From the NCBI RefSeq assembly GCF_020595055.1, contig NZ_JAJDOO010000015.1, positions 1 to 64,000 of the forward strand: a stretch of 64,000 bases of DNA. The letters are read 5' to 3'. Under the pieces are notes generated by a model. It was given only the letters and a program-made list of their open reading frames with translations, was not told the origin of the DNA and did not search any database. Position numbers and translations under genes: made by a program. This document shows, piece by piece, positions 24,278 through 32,829 of this stretch (within the stretch, counting starts at the first letter, position 1; every line of letters begins with the position of its first letter). The DNA comes from Desulfosporosinus shakirovi. Its GTDB lineage: Bacteria; Bacillota; Desulfitobacteriia; Desulfitobacteriales; Desulfitobacteriaceae.

Positions 24278-25288
24278 GTGTTTGAAGAACAATTAAAAAT
24301 TGCTTTAGCGGAGTTTTGGCATGTAGCTTGGGTATTAGTGCTCGTCATTGGAGTTATTTCAATCATTACAGGTTTTGTGAGAGAGTATGTTCCACAAGAG
24401 AAGCTCCAAAAAAAATTGCAAAACCAGAAACCAGTGAAAGGAGCTCTGATGGGAGCCGGTTTGGGTGTACTCACACCATTTTGTAGTGCTTCCATGGTGC
24501 CAATTGCAAGAGGAATGATTGAAATGTCAGCACCTTTTTCAACCGTGTTACCGTTTCTTATTTCAGCTCCACTCTCGAATTTTGTTGTAGTAGGTATTAT
24601 ATTTGCCACATTTGGCCTTAAAACAGCACTGATCTATTTCATTTGGACGTTTTCCTGTGCAATCATTGCTGGGCTTACCGTTGGATTTAGCAGTGTAAAG
24701 CATCATGTAAAATCTTTAAGTCAACTTTCAGTAAATAACTCAAAAACAAACGCTACATCGAGCTGTGGATCTATACCGGTAAGCTTCACGCAATTTGACT
24801 CAAGTTGTTCTGCTGCACCGCCAAGTTGTGCACCTACTACCTCAAGTTGTTGCTCACCAGCACCTTCAAATGGGGGACATGCCGAAAAGGTTCGGGGAGC
24901 ATTATTGTTTGGAAAGGTACTTTTTAAACAAATTGTCCCTTACGTTATTATTGGTGCAGCCATCAGCGGAATTGCAGTTGCATTTATTCCAAACACCATC
25001 ATAGAAAAATACCTTGGAGATGGCTCATGGTATGCTATACCTATTGCTGCTGTTATCGGAGTACCCTTATACCTTCGTATCGAAATGGCAATCCCAATCC
25101 TTAGTGCGTTGCTTGCAAAAGGTATGGCGATGGGTCCGGCTATGGCATTACTTATTGGGGGTACAGGTGCCAGCCTGCCTGAAATCGCCATACTGTCATC
25201 TATGTTAAAGCCAAAAGCACTTATTGCTTTTGTATTAACTGTTATTGTTATCGCTATGCTAGGTGGAGTGTTATTTATGTTCGTATAG
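24278..25288 (+). CDS. ArsP/UPF0718-type permease with cysteine-rich loop
   Basis: A 336-residue membrane protein with about eight helices in two halves. The family helix LTPFCSASMVPIARGM (about residues 66-81) and GVPLYLRIEMAIPIL in the second half place it with UPF0718 permeases. The central cytoplasmic loop (about 150-210) carries a run of seven Cys in Ser/Pro/Thr-rich sequence (SSCSAAPPSCAPTTSSCC), a plausible soft-metal or metalloid site. The start is GTG 24278 after TGGAGG. It lies downstream of an ArsR-type regulator and the UspA relic. The substrate is unknown; thiol-binding metalloids are the best guess. Confidence 0.8.
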   Translation: MFEEQLKIALAEFWHVAWVLVLVIGVISIITGFVREYVPQEKLQKKLQNQKPVKGALMGAGLGVLTPFCSASMVPIARGMIEMSAPFSTVLPFLISAPLSNFVVVGIIFATFGLKTALIYFIWTFSCAIIAGLTVGFSSVKHHVKSLSQLSVNNSKTNATSSCGSIPVSFTQFDSSCSAAPPSCAPTTSSCCSPAPSNGGHAEKVRGALLFGKVLFKQIVPYVIIGAAISGIAVAFIPNTIIEKYLGDGSWYAIPIAAVIGVPLYLRIEMAIPILSALLAKGMAMGPAMALLIGGTGASLPEIAILSSMLKPKALIAFVLTVIVIAMLGGVLFMFV

Positions 25289-25506
25289 ATGTCTTTTGTA
25301 AGATTGCTTCGTTTCACTCAGCATGCGTAAATCGTATTTATGTGTATTTGGGTCAACGTTTTGGAGCTCTGAATACTACAAATCCACATTTATGCAACTA
25401 TTTCAATCGGTTTTTCTAAACAGTCGTACCATTGGCTTAGAAAGCATTAGTCATAGTGAGTATTATAGTTTAAATTACCCTTTAGTTATAAAATGGAGGT
25501 TTAGTG

Positions 25507-25809
25507 ATGGATATTAAGAATCGAATCCGTAAACAAGCTGAAGACTACTGTAGACAGGGTGATTATTTTTGTTCGGAAGCTATTATCCGAACCATCCGAG
25601 ATGAATTTAAATTAGATGTGCCAGATGATGTCATTGCGATGGCCTCTGGGTTTCCAGTGGGAATGGGCGGATCAGGGTGAACCTGTGGCGCTTTGGCTGG
25701 GGGTATCATGGCTTTAGGTTTGTTTTTTGGACGAAGTGAACCAGGCAGCCCAAAAGTTAATCACACTATGGGACTATCCAAAGAGCTTCACGATTATTTC
25801 ACACCCTAA
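25507..25809 (+). CDS. C_GCAxxG_C_C-type (seleno)protein with in-frame TGA, C-terminally truncated
   Basis: ATG 25507 after TGGAGGTTTAGTG opens MDIKNRIRKQAEDYCRQGDY, FCSEAII and GFPVGMGGSG. Then comes TGA at 25678-25680, followed in frame by TCGALAGGIMALGLFFG and a tail to TAA 25807-25809. The sequence after TGA is exactly what the family shows after its conserved redox residue, so TGA likely encodes selenocysteine (or replaced a Cys codon). The C-terminal cysteines of the family are missing because the gene runs into ccdA sequence near 25800. It may therefore be a non-functional relic. Confidence 0.6.
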
Positions 25810-26332
25810 AAAGGCCTTTCGGCTTTCCCTTACCTTTTCGGCAGGCTCAGCAGTCACCTTTACCATATTAGGAACAGTATCTTCACTTGTCGGCAAACTA
25901 ATGGGAAAATCTGCTTCCTGGTGGTATCTTTTGTTGGGGGTACTGATGGTTTTAATGGCCTTGCAAACCTGGGAGATTTACAATTTCATTCCATCAACTA
26001 CTCTTATTGCCAAGAACACCAGAAGAGGGTACATTGGAGCATTTATAGCGGGAATATTAGGCGGATTATTTTCATCCCCCTGTGCAACTCCTGTCCTGAT
26101 TACTCTTCTTGCGATTGTAGCGGATAGAGGCAGCTTAATCTGGGGAGTTGTTTTGTTATTGCTCTATTCTATAGGTCATAGTGCCTTAGTAATTGCAGCA
26201 GGAACATCTATCGGGTTTGTAAGAAATATGACATCTAACAATAGGTACGGTACATTCAACAAAGGGTTGAAGCTCTTTATGGGCAGTGTAATTCTGCTTA
26301 TTGCCTTTTATATGTTCTATTTAGGATTTTAG
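25797..26332 (+). pseudogene. 5'-truncated ccdA-like gene
   Basis: From about 25797, in another frame than the preceding gene, HPKKAFRLSLTFSAGSAVTF to GLKLFMGSVILLIAFYMFYLGF matches the CcdA/DsbD membrane domain (about 175 residues, five helices). One redox cysteine is present in SSPCATPVL. The first helix and its PC motif are absent. The open frame begins at ATG 25727, but its first 23 codons are out-of-frame sequence of the upstream gene. A deletion that fused the two genes explains both truncations. Confidence 0.7.
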
Positions 26333-26477
26333 AAAATTTGGCCTTGAGTATGGAGATTACAGAAACTAGTGCTTGTTATTCGCAACAAAAAAAGATCAAA
26401 ATGATCAACTTAAGTTTTTGGCGACATTATTTTGACAAATTGCCGTTTATGATTATTTGTGATAATGTACTACAGGC

Positions 26478-26586
26478 ACTCTCGATATTTAGATGCCCTC
26501 AATGAGTTAATCAGTTAGGGGTATTTTCTTTTTGCTCCACGGGGAACACTATCGAAAGTAGCTTTTTTTGTAAAAGTGAGGTTTGT
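26478..26586 (+). promoter_or_regulatory. Possible structured leader of the SulP gene
   Basis: An extended -10 TGTGATAAT lies near 26458-26466, with TTGACA further upstream at a poor distance. The leader can pair TCGATA (about 26483) with TATCGA (about 26560), enclosing ATGCCCT/GGGGTAT and a CTCC/GGGG stem, and then has AGC followed by seven T. This suggests a three-way junction plus terminator, but it matches no riboswitch class I know. The region 26333-26477 is otherwise empty. Confidence 0.3.
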
Positions 26587-28071
26587 ATGGAAAGTTTATC
26601 CTTCAGAGAGTCATGGTTAGGCAATATCAAAAATGACGTATTGGCGGGACTTGTCGTTTCCCTGGCTTTGATTCCAGAGGCGATTGCCTTCTCAATTATT
26701 GCCGGGGTAGACCCAATGGTGGGGCTGTATTCCTCTTTTATCATTCCGATTGTAATTGCCTTTGTCGGAGGAAGGCCCGGAATGATTTCGGCGGCGACAG
26801 GAGCAATGGCTCTTTTATTTACTACTTTAGTAAAAGATCATGGCATCGAGTATCTGTTGGGTGCTACGATACTCACAGGACTATTTCAGATCTTATTTGG
26901 GACCTTCAAACTGGCCAGGTATATGAAATTCATACCTCGCTCTGTGATGGTTGGGTTTGTTAATGCTTTAGCAATTATGATTTTCATTTCTCAATTTCCT
27001 TATCTTTTAGGCCAATCATTGCCGGCTTACGTTCTGACAGTGGGGGCTTTAGTGATTATCTACGGTCTACCCCTGATAATAAGGTCAGTCCCTTCTACAC
27101 TTGTGGCGATTGTAGGGATTACAGCTATTGCCATAATACTTGACATCAAGGTTCCTGTGATCGGAGACATGGGAACTATTACACGTTCCTTGCCCAGTTT
27201 TTCCATACCTAACCTGCCGATAACCCTGGAGACATTGTTAATTATTGCACCCTATTCCTTTGCTTTAGCAATGGTAGGGCTGACTGAATCATTGCTCACC
27301 GCCACGATTGTGGATGACATGACGGATACAGGGAGTAATAAAAACAAAGAGAGCCAGGGTCAGGGTATTTCCAATATTATCGCGGGTTTATTCGGAGGGA
27401 TGGCCGGATGCGCTATGATTGGTCAGTCAGTCATTAATGTGAAATCAGGTGGAAGAGGTCGATTATCTACGTTTATTGCAGGGGCGTTTCTGATCGTTCT
27501 AATTATTGGTCTCAGGGATTATGTTGTGCAAATTCCTATGGCAGCCTTAGTTGCCGTCATGATTATGGTCTCTGTAGGGACTTTTGACTGGCAATCGCTT
27601 AAAACCTTGGGAATTACTCCTAAAACGGATGCCTTTGTGATGATTTCTACCGTTTTGACGGTTTTAGTCACTCATAATTTAGCCTTAGGCGTTATGGCGG
27701 GAGTTATTCTAAGCGCTGTCTTTTTTGCAGCCAAAATTTCTAAGGTTTATGCCAAGAAACAAATAGAGCCTGACGGGTTAGTGAAAACATACAAAATCAG
27801 TGGGCAGCTGTTTTTCGTCTCTGTAACAGATTTGCTGAATGTCTTTGATTTTACGACGGATAATAAGGATAATATTCAAGAAGTCATTATAAACTTCAGC
27901 AATGCAAATCTATGGGATGACTCAGCTGTTGCTGCCATTGATAAGATCGTCTTTAAATACCGGCAATACAATATCAAGGTAACGTTGAGCGGACTAAACG
28001 AGCAGAGTGCACGATTGATTGATAAATTGGCCAGGCACACAGATTTGAACTCTGAGCCGCCTAAACACTGA
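26587..28071 (+). CDS. SulP-family inorganic anion transporter with STAS domain
   Basis: 494 residues: a SulP membrane core (about 10-380; [22 protein letters not shown] and the [13 protein letters not shown] turn) and a C-terminal STAS domain (about 400-490) with the conserved [12 protein letters not shown] segment. It imports sulfate, bicarbonate or a similar anion with H+ or Na+. ATG 26587 is preceded by GTGAGG. A UspA gene follows after 41 bases, an arrangement common for SulP-type transporters. The substrate cannot be told from sequence. Confidence 0.9.
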   Translation: MESLSFRESWLGNIKNDVLAGLVVSLALIPEAIAFSIIAGVDPMVGLYSSFIIPIVIAFVGGRPGMISAATGAMALLFTTLVKDHGIEYLLGATILTGLFQILFGTFKLARYMKFIPRSVMVGFVNALAIMIFISQFPYLLGQSLPAYVLTVGALVIIYGLPLIIRSVPSTLVAIVGITAIAIILDIKVPVIGDMGTITRSLPSFSIPNLPITLETLLIIAPYSFALAMVGLTESLLTATIVDDMTDTGSNKNKESQGQGISNIIAGLFGGMAGCAMIGQSVINVKSGGRGRLSTFIAGAFLIVLIIGLRDYVVQIPMAALVAVMIMVSVGTFDWQSLKTLGITPKTDAFVMISTVLTVLVTHNLALGVMAGVILSAVFFAAKISKVYAKKQIEPDGLVKTYKISGQLFFVSVTDLLNVFDFTTDNKDNIQEVIINFSNANLWDDSAVAAIDKIVFKYRQYNIKVTLSGLNEQSARLIDKLARHTDLNSEPPKH

Positions 28072-28112
28072 GAAGTGATAAGATATAAATTTATAAATGG
28101 GAGGTTGAACTT

Positions 28113-28532
28113 ATGTTTAATAAAATCCTATTGGCAGCCGATGGCTCGGAACATTCCTTAAGAGCTGCAGAAAAAGCAATCTTGTTAACGCAGAATAATC
28201 CTGAGGCAACCATTGAGATTGTCTATGTGATCAACAGTGAGGCATCTAAAGCGGACGTCTTGCGTGAGTTAGATACCGACGCAATAACCCTAAAAAGAAA
28301 TAAAAAATTGCTTCCCATACAAGAGAAGATGAAACAGGCGAAGGTTGAGTTTAAGATAAAGTTTATCCACGGTGAGCCGGGACCTGTCCTCGTCAAATAT
28401 GCCAATGAGGGTAAATTTGATGTTGTTGTCATCGGCAGCCGGGGCTTGAATACCTTACAGGAGTTTGTCTTAGGGGGAGTTAGTCATAAGGTTGCCAAAA
28501 GGGCTAATTGTCCTGTTTTAATTGTAAAATAG
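28113..28532 (+). CDS. UspA-family universal stress protein
   Basis: 139 residues with the complete UspA fold: an N-terminal strand KILLAADGSEHS and the nucleotide-binding signature GSRGLNTLQEFVLGGVS near 108-124, so it probably binds ATP. GGGAGG lies before the ATG. It is co-transcribed with the SulP gene and followed by a terminator, so it may modulate the transporter. It is the intact counterpart of the frameshifted copy at 23687. Confidence 0.9.
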   Translation: MFNKILLAADGSEHSLRAAEKAILLTQNNPEATIEIVYVINSEASKADVLRELDTDAITLKRNKKLLPIQEKMKQAKVEFKIKFIHGEPGPVLVKYANEGKFDVVVIGSRGLNTLQEFVLGGVSHKVAKRANCPVLIVK

Positions 28533-28574
28533 GTCTTTCAAAAATGAATTAAAGAAATGAATGAATAAATGAGT

Positions 28575-28610
28575 AAGCCAGTTTTTCTGCAGAAGGGAAA
28601 ACTGGCTTTT
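28575..28610 (+). terminator. Terminator of the SulP-UspA operon
   Basis: AAGCCAGTTTT (28575-28585) pairs with AAAACTGGCTT (28598-28608), followed by TT. Confidence 0.8.
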
Positions 28611-28778
28611 CGCGTTCATAATATGTCTAAGATTAAATGCAATCTATTTACAAATAATGGATCCAGGATTCATAAGATATATTCGGTGACAAGCTGGAAT
28701 TTAAAAGGTAGAATATAGGGATAGTAAGCACTACCCAAGAGAACTGAATGTAAAATGCTGGCGAGGGAGGGTTCAAAG

Positions 28779-29747
28779 GTGTCCAAAAAAGATTTTACCC
28801 GGCGAGAAATAATTTGGATGGGTGCTTTAGGCGTTGCCCAGCTGGGAATATTAGGAACTGCCGCTTCAGGCTGGTGGAACCTGAAGACCAATCAAGAACG
28901 TCCCAGGATTCAGCTTTCCCAATTACAGACTCCTCCCAAACAGGAACTTGAATCAGAAGGAAAGCCTGTTTTAAATATTGCCGTGGCTTCTGTTATCTCG
29001 CCCATGGAAAACGTCAATCTTTATGGGGATTTGTTAAACATTATCGGAGAGCGCATCAACATGAAGGTCAAGATGGTTCAACGGCAAAACTACAGTGAAA
29101 CCAATCGTTTAATTGAAGCCGGAGAGGTACAGTTAGCATTTATTTGTTCAGGGGCTCTTATCGGGGATATCGGTGCCAATCAAATTAAACAAATCCTGGT
29201 AACTCCCCAAATTGCCGGGTCGACTACCTATAAATCTTACATCATTGCCCCTTCATCCTCCGGAGCATCCTCTCTTAAAGATCTGAAAGGCAAGTCCTTT
29301 GCCTACATGGATCCCTTATCCTTTTCCGGTCGAATTGCTCCTCAAGTGATGCTTAAAAGAATGGGAAACCAACCGGATAATTTTTTTAAGAAAACCATTT
29401 ACACCTATAGTCATGATAAATCCATTCGTGCCGTGGCTGAAGGAATTGTTGATGGTGCCGCTGTTGACAGCTTGATTTATGACTTGACCGTGGCCCGGGA
29501 TGCCAGCATCCTGGGAAAAATCAAAGTGATCGATCAATCGGAAGTCATGGGGAACCCTCCCGTTGTTGTTTCTCATAGGGCTGATCCTGAGCTGGTAGCT
29601 GCTTTGAAAAACACTTTGCTGACCATGCATATGAATGAACAAGGGCGTAAAGCTATGGAACTATTGCATTTTGATCGTTTTGTTCATCCCGATCAAATGC
29701 TCTATGAAAAAATAGAAATAATGGCCCAAGAAGTAGGGTTGGTATAA
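28779..29747 (+). CDS. PhnD-like binding protein, second sensory trio
   Basis: 322 residues of the PhnD-like fold, paralogous to the protein at 1385: VLNIAVASVISPMENVNLY, AFICSGALIG, KSYIIAP, DPLSFSGRIAPQ, YTYSHDKSIRAV and GNPPVVV. It lacks a lipobox; instead an N-terminal TRREIIWMGALG sequence and a hydrophobic helix suggest Tat export or an uncleaved anchor. GTG 28779 is behind AGGGAGGG; ATG 28755 has no ribosome-binding site. The kinase gene starts two bases after its stop. Probably a ligand sensor for the kinase; no transporter genes are present. Confidence 0.8.
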   Translation: MSKKDFTRREIIWMGALGVAQLGILGTAASGWWNLKTNQERPRIQLSQLQTPPKQELESEGKPVLNIAVASVISPMENVNLYGDLLNIIGERINMKVKMVQRQNYSETNRLIEAGEVQLAFICSGALIGDIGANQIKQILVTPQIAGSTTYKSYIIAPSSSGASSLKDLKGKSFAYMDPLSFSGRIAPQVMLKRMGNQPDNFFKKTIYTYSHDKSIRAVAEGIVDGAAVDSLIYDLTVARDASILGKIKVIDQSEVMGNPPVVVSHRADPELVAALKNTLLTMHMNEQGRKAMELLHFDRFVHPDQMLYEKIEIMAQEVGLV

Positions 29748-29748
29748 T

Positions 29749-31269
29749 ATGTTTAAAAGGGAGCTTGCTAGGATCAAGAATATTACTTCTCGAACAGTCC
29801 TGAAAATACAAGAATCAGCACCACTTTCTGTGAAAATCATGGGGATTGTGGGCTTGTTTATCTGCTTATTGGGTTTAACGGTTATTATTGATATGCGCTC
29901 CTATATGACCGACATTTTAGATGATCAACTCAAGAAACGAGCAGTCACCATTGGGAATGAAGTTGCTTCCGAGAGCATGAATCTAATCCTGGTGGGAGAC
30001 TTAATCGGTCTTTATGAAAAGACTAAAACTGTTTCCTTACACAATGAAGATGTTCGCTACGTGCTGATTCTGGATGAGAAGGGACAATTAATTGCCCATA
30101 ATTTTGGCCAGGGAATTCCTGCAGGCTTGCTGGAATTACGCCATCCTGAGGAAACCCCTGATGAAGAGAATGTCATAGAAGTAGACTCTGAAGAGGGAGT
30201 TATACTGGATGTCCTCGTCCCCCTGGGCAAGAATACGGGATGGGTACGAATTGGCATGTCTGAAGCGAGTATGAACCAAACCATTAATGCTCTTTCTGTG
30301 AAGTTGATGGTCACGACCCTTGGCATAACTATGTTAGGTTTGTTCGGCGCATTCTTCATGTCCCATCTGCTAACTCGACCTATTAAGCGCTTAGTAGAGG
30401 CTAGTGGAGCTGTGGCTGATGGAGACTTAAGCCATAGAGTCGATATTCAAGGGCGAGATGAGATCGGACAACTTGGTCGTTCATTTAATGGGATGGCTGA
30501 AAGCTTAGAACGATATACCCAAGAGCGAGAAGCCTTATTGGCGGAATTAATGGATAAAGAACAAATACGTCAGCAATTACTCAATAAAGTGATTACCGCC
30601 CAGGAAGAAGAGAGAAAACGAATATCTCGCGAACTTCATGATGAGACGAGTCAGAGTATAACCTCCCTGATCATTGGGCTGAAACTTTTAAGTCAGGAAA
30701 CCGACCTGGAACAAGCAAGAGCGAAGGCGGAAGACTTGAGAACAGTTGCTTATCTGACTTTAGAAGATGTACATCGCCTGGCTGTAGAACTACGGCCTAC
30801 TATATTAGATGATATGGGTTTGATTGCCGCCCTGGAACGGTATATCAATGAATACAAACGTCAACAGGCCAACTTGATGGTGGATCTGGAGGTGCATAAT
30901 CAGGTAGCGGGGCGCTTGCCAAGTGAAATAGAGACGACTCTCTATCGAATTGTCCAGGAAGCACTGACCAATGTGGCTAAATATGCCCAGGCCCGCAATG
31001 TCAGCATCGTGCTGGAGATTCGCCCCGGAGGCGTGAATCTGATTATTGAAGATGATGGTGTCGGTTTTAACGTTGAACAGATTTTAAAGGAAAGCAGTCA
31101 AGGACGCCAAAACTTAGGTCTGGCGGGTATGCTGGAACGGTCAACCTTGTTAGGCGGAACCTTAGAGATTGAATCCGAACCCGGTCAGGGGACTACTCTC
31201 TATGTAAGGCTACCCTTAGAAAGTGAGGTAAAGCATGATCCAAAAGACAAGAGTTTTACTGGTCGATGA
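29749..31269 (+). CDS. Sensor histidine kinase, second sensory trio
   Basis: 506 residues with the same layout as the kinase at 2424: transmembrane helix near 32-52, extracellular Cache-like domain, second helix near 186-206, HAMP, and HisKA_3 with EEERKRISRELHDETSQS (His297 is the expected acceptor). HATPase_c follows with ALTNVAKYAQA, EDDGVGFN and LGLAGMLERS. It overlaps the regulator gene by 35 bases. The two kinases are most alike in the catalytic half and less so in the sensor half, as expected if they read different signals or binding proteins. Confidence 0.9.
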   Translation: MFKRELARIKNITSRTVLKIQESAPLSVKIMGIVGLFICLLGLTVIIDMRSYMTDILDDQLKKRAVTIGNEVASESMNLILVGDLIGLYEKTKTVSLHNEDVRYVLILDEKGQLIAHNFGQGIPAGLLELRHPEETPDEENVIEVDSEEGVILDVLVPLGKNTGWVRIGMSEASMNQTINALSVKLMVTTLGITMLGLFGAFFMSHLLTRPIKRLVEASGAVADGDLSHRVDIQGRDEIGQLGRSFNGMAESLERYTQEREALLAELMDKEQIRQQLLNKVITAQEEERKRISRELHDETSQSITSLIIGLKLLSQETDLEQARAKAEDLRTVAYLTLEDVHRLAVELRPTILDDMGLIAALERYINEYKRQQANLMVDLEVHNQVAGRLPSEIETTLYRIVQEALTNVAKYAQARNVSIVLEIRPGGVNLIIEDDGVGFNVEQILKESSQGRQNLGLAGMLERSTLLGGTLEIESEPGQGTTLYVRLPLESEVKHDPKDKSFTGR

Positions 31270-31882
31270 CCATACCATCTTGCGTACGGGGTTAAGAATG
31301 TTTTTTGATTCTCAAGCAGACATGGTGGTAGTTGGAGAAGCTGTGTCCGGTGAAGATGCCCTGGAAAAGGTACAATTACACCAACCTGATGTGGTGATTC
31401 TGGATATTTCTATGCCGGGCATGACTGGAATTGAGGCTATTGCCCGGATTAAGCAATTAACCCCTGAGGCCGGGATACTCATGCTGACCATGCATGAAGC
31501 TGAAGAGTATCTGCAACAGGCCATGCAGGCCGGTGCCAGTGGTTATGTTCTGAAGAAGGCTGCAGACTCTGAACTCTTAGAGGCGGTGCGGGCAGTGGCC
31601 AGGAAAGAGATCTTCCTTCATCCGGCCATGACCAGCCTGCTTATACAGTCCATCTATCATTCGGAACCCAAGGAAGGTCTTAAAAAAACCATTAATTTAA
31701 CCAGTCGAGAAACGGAGGTTTTAAAGCTGGTAGCTTTGGGTCATACCAATAAGGAAATCAGTGAAGTCTTATCCGTGAGCATTAAAACAGTGGAGACCCA
31801 CAAGTCTAGAGTTATGGAAAAGACCGGGTGTGTAAGACGTTCGGAATTGGTTCGCTATGCTATGCAAGAAGGCTATATTTGA
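31235..31882 (+). CDS. NarL/FixJ-family response regulator, second sensory trio
   Basis: 215 residues: a receiver with VDDH, Asp57 in ILDISMPG, LTMHE and LKKAA; a LuxR-type helix-turn-helix with LTSRETEVLKLVALGHTNKE and SIKTVETHKSRVMEKT. AGTGAGG lies before the ATG inside the kinase gene. It should activate the oxidoreductase operon that starts at 32109, 227 bases downstream beyond a terminator. Confidence 0.92.
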   Translation: MIQKTRVLLVDDHTILRTGLRMFFDSQADMVVVGEAVSGEDALEKVQLHQPDVVILDISMPGMTGIEAIARIKQLTPEAGILMLTMHEAEEYLQQAMQAGASGYVLKKAADSELLEAVRAVARKEIFLHPAMTSLLIQSIYHSEPKEGLKKTINLTSRETEVLKLVALGHTNKEISEVLSVSIKTVETHKSRVMEKTGCVRRSELVRYAMQEGYI

Positions 31883-32002
31883 GGCGCTCTGGTCGGGCAG
31901 CTTTGTGGGCCGTACCGCCTCTCCATACGATTCCTTCACTCCTGTGCAAGAAGCTGCCTTTGCGGTCTTTTGGTATGGGGGTTTTTCATTTTCTCCCTGC
32001 GC

Positions 32003-32031
32003 AAAAACCCTGATAAATTTTCAGGGTTTTT
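32003..32031 (+). terminator. Terminator after the second sensory trio
   Basis: AAAAACCCTGA (32003-32013) pairs with TCAGGGTTTTT (32021-32031). The core ACCCTGA/TCAGGGT recalls the terminator at 4595 in the same position of the first locus. Confidence 0.85.
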
Positions 32032-32108
32032 ACTGATTATTAAATAAACTAATCTATGCAATAATGAAATCAATCACAAAGGTGAAGATTTTTGTAAGGA
32101 GGAAGACC

Positions 32109-32816
32109 ATGGCTCAAGATGATATTATCATTACGATGCAAAAAGAGGTAGAAGCCGCACTGGCTCGCCCGGCAGAATCAGTTAAGTGGGGTATGTTAAT
32201 CGATACGCGCAAATGTGTTGGCTGCCATGCCTGTACCATCGGTTGTGTTTCTGAGTACAAGCTCCCCCCGGGAGTGGTTTATCGCCCGGTGATGGAGGAA
32301 GAGACCGGTAGTTTTCCCAAGGTTAAACGTTCCTTTTTAGCCCGACCCTGTATGCAATGTGAAAGCCCACCCTGTGTCAAGGTATGTCCGGTGGGAGCAA
32401 CATTTAAGCGAAAGGACGGAATTGTGGAAATCAATTATGAAAAATGTATCGGATGCCGCTCCTGTTTAGCCAACTGCCCTTATGGGGCGCGGACCTTTGA
32501 TACGGGAAGTTACTATACTAAGGCCACACCACAACTCCAACCCTATGAAACAGCAACCTTTTATGAATATGGGAAGAACTTTTCCAGAACCGGGCATGGG
32601 TCAGCTGTGATTGGCAGTGCTCGAAAATGTCATTTTTGTACAAGCAGAATAAAAGTGGGGATGCTGCCCGTTTGCGTCACAACCTGCATAGGGCGAGCCA
32701 CATATTTTGGTGACCTCAATGACAAGAGTAGTCTCATCAATAAGGTACTAAGTTCTGGAAAACCTACTCGATTAAAAGAACACTTGGGGACAGGACCTCA
32801 AGTTTATTATCTATAG
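32109..32816 (+). CDS. Four-cluster ferredoxin subunit (TtrB type), second operon
   Basis: 235 residues with the four motifs CVGCHACTIGC, CMQCESPPCVKVCP, CIGCRSCLANCP and CHFCTSR...CVTTC, for four [4Fe-4S] clusters. It is longer than the first copy at both the N-terminus (about 28 residues) and between motifs three and four. There is no signal peptide; export with the Tat-targeted catalytic subunit is likely. ATG 32109 follows TAAGGAGGAAG; the frame is open upstream but without a ribosome-binding site. Confidence 0.93.
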   Translation: MAQDDIIITMQKEVEAALARPAESVKWGMLIDTRKCVGCHACTIGCVSEYKLPPGVVYRPVMEEETGSFPKVKRSFLARPCMQCESPPCVKVCPVGATFKRKDGIVEINYEKCIGCRSCLANCPYGARTFDTGSYYTKATPQLQPYETATFYEYGKNFSRTGHGSAVIGSARKCHFCTSRIKVGMLPVCVTTCIGRATYFGDLNDKSSLINKVLSSGKPTRLKEHLGTGPQVYYL

Positions 32817-32829
32817 GAGGTGATAGGGC

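Noticed and set aside
25323-25517. 64-codon frame between permease and selenoprotein-like gene
   Set aside because: No ribosome-binding site and no protein-like pattern; overlaps the next gene's start signals.
26478-26586. Assignment to a named riboswitch (fluoride, ydaO/c-di-AMP, c-di-GMP)
   Set aside because: Key conserved bases of these classes are not recognisable; kept only as a possible structured leader.
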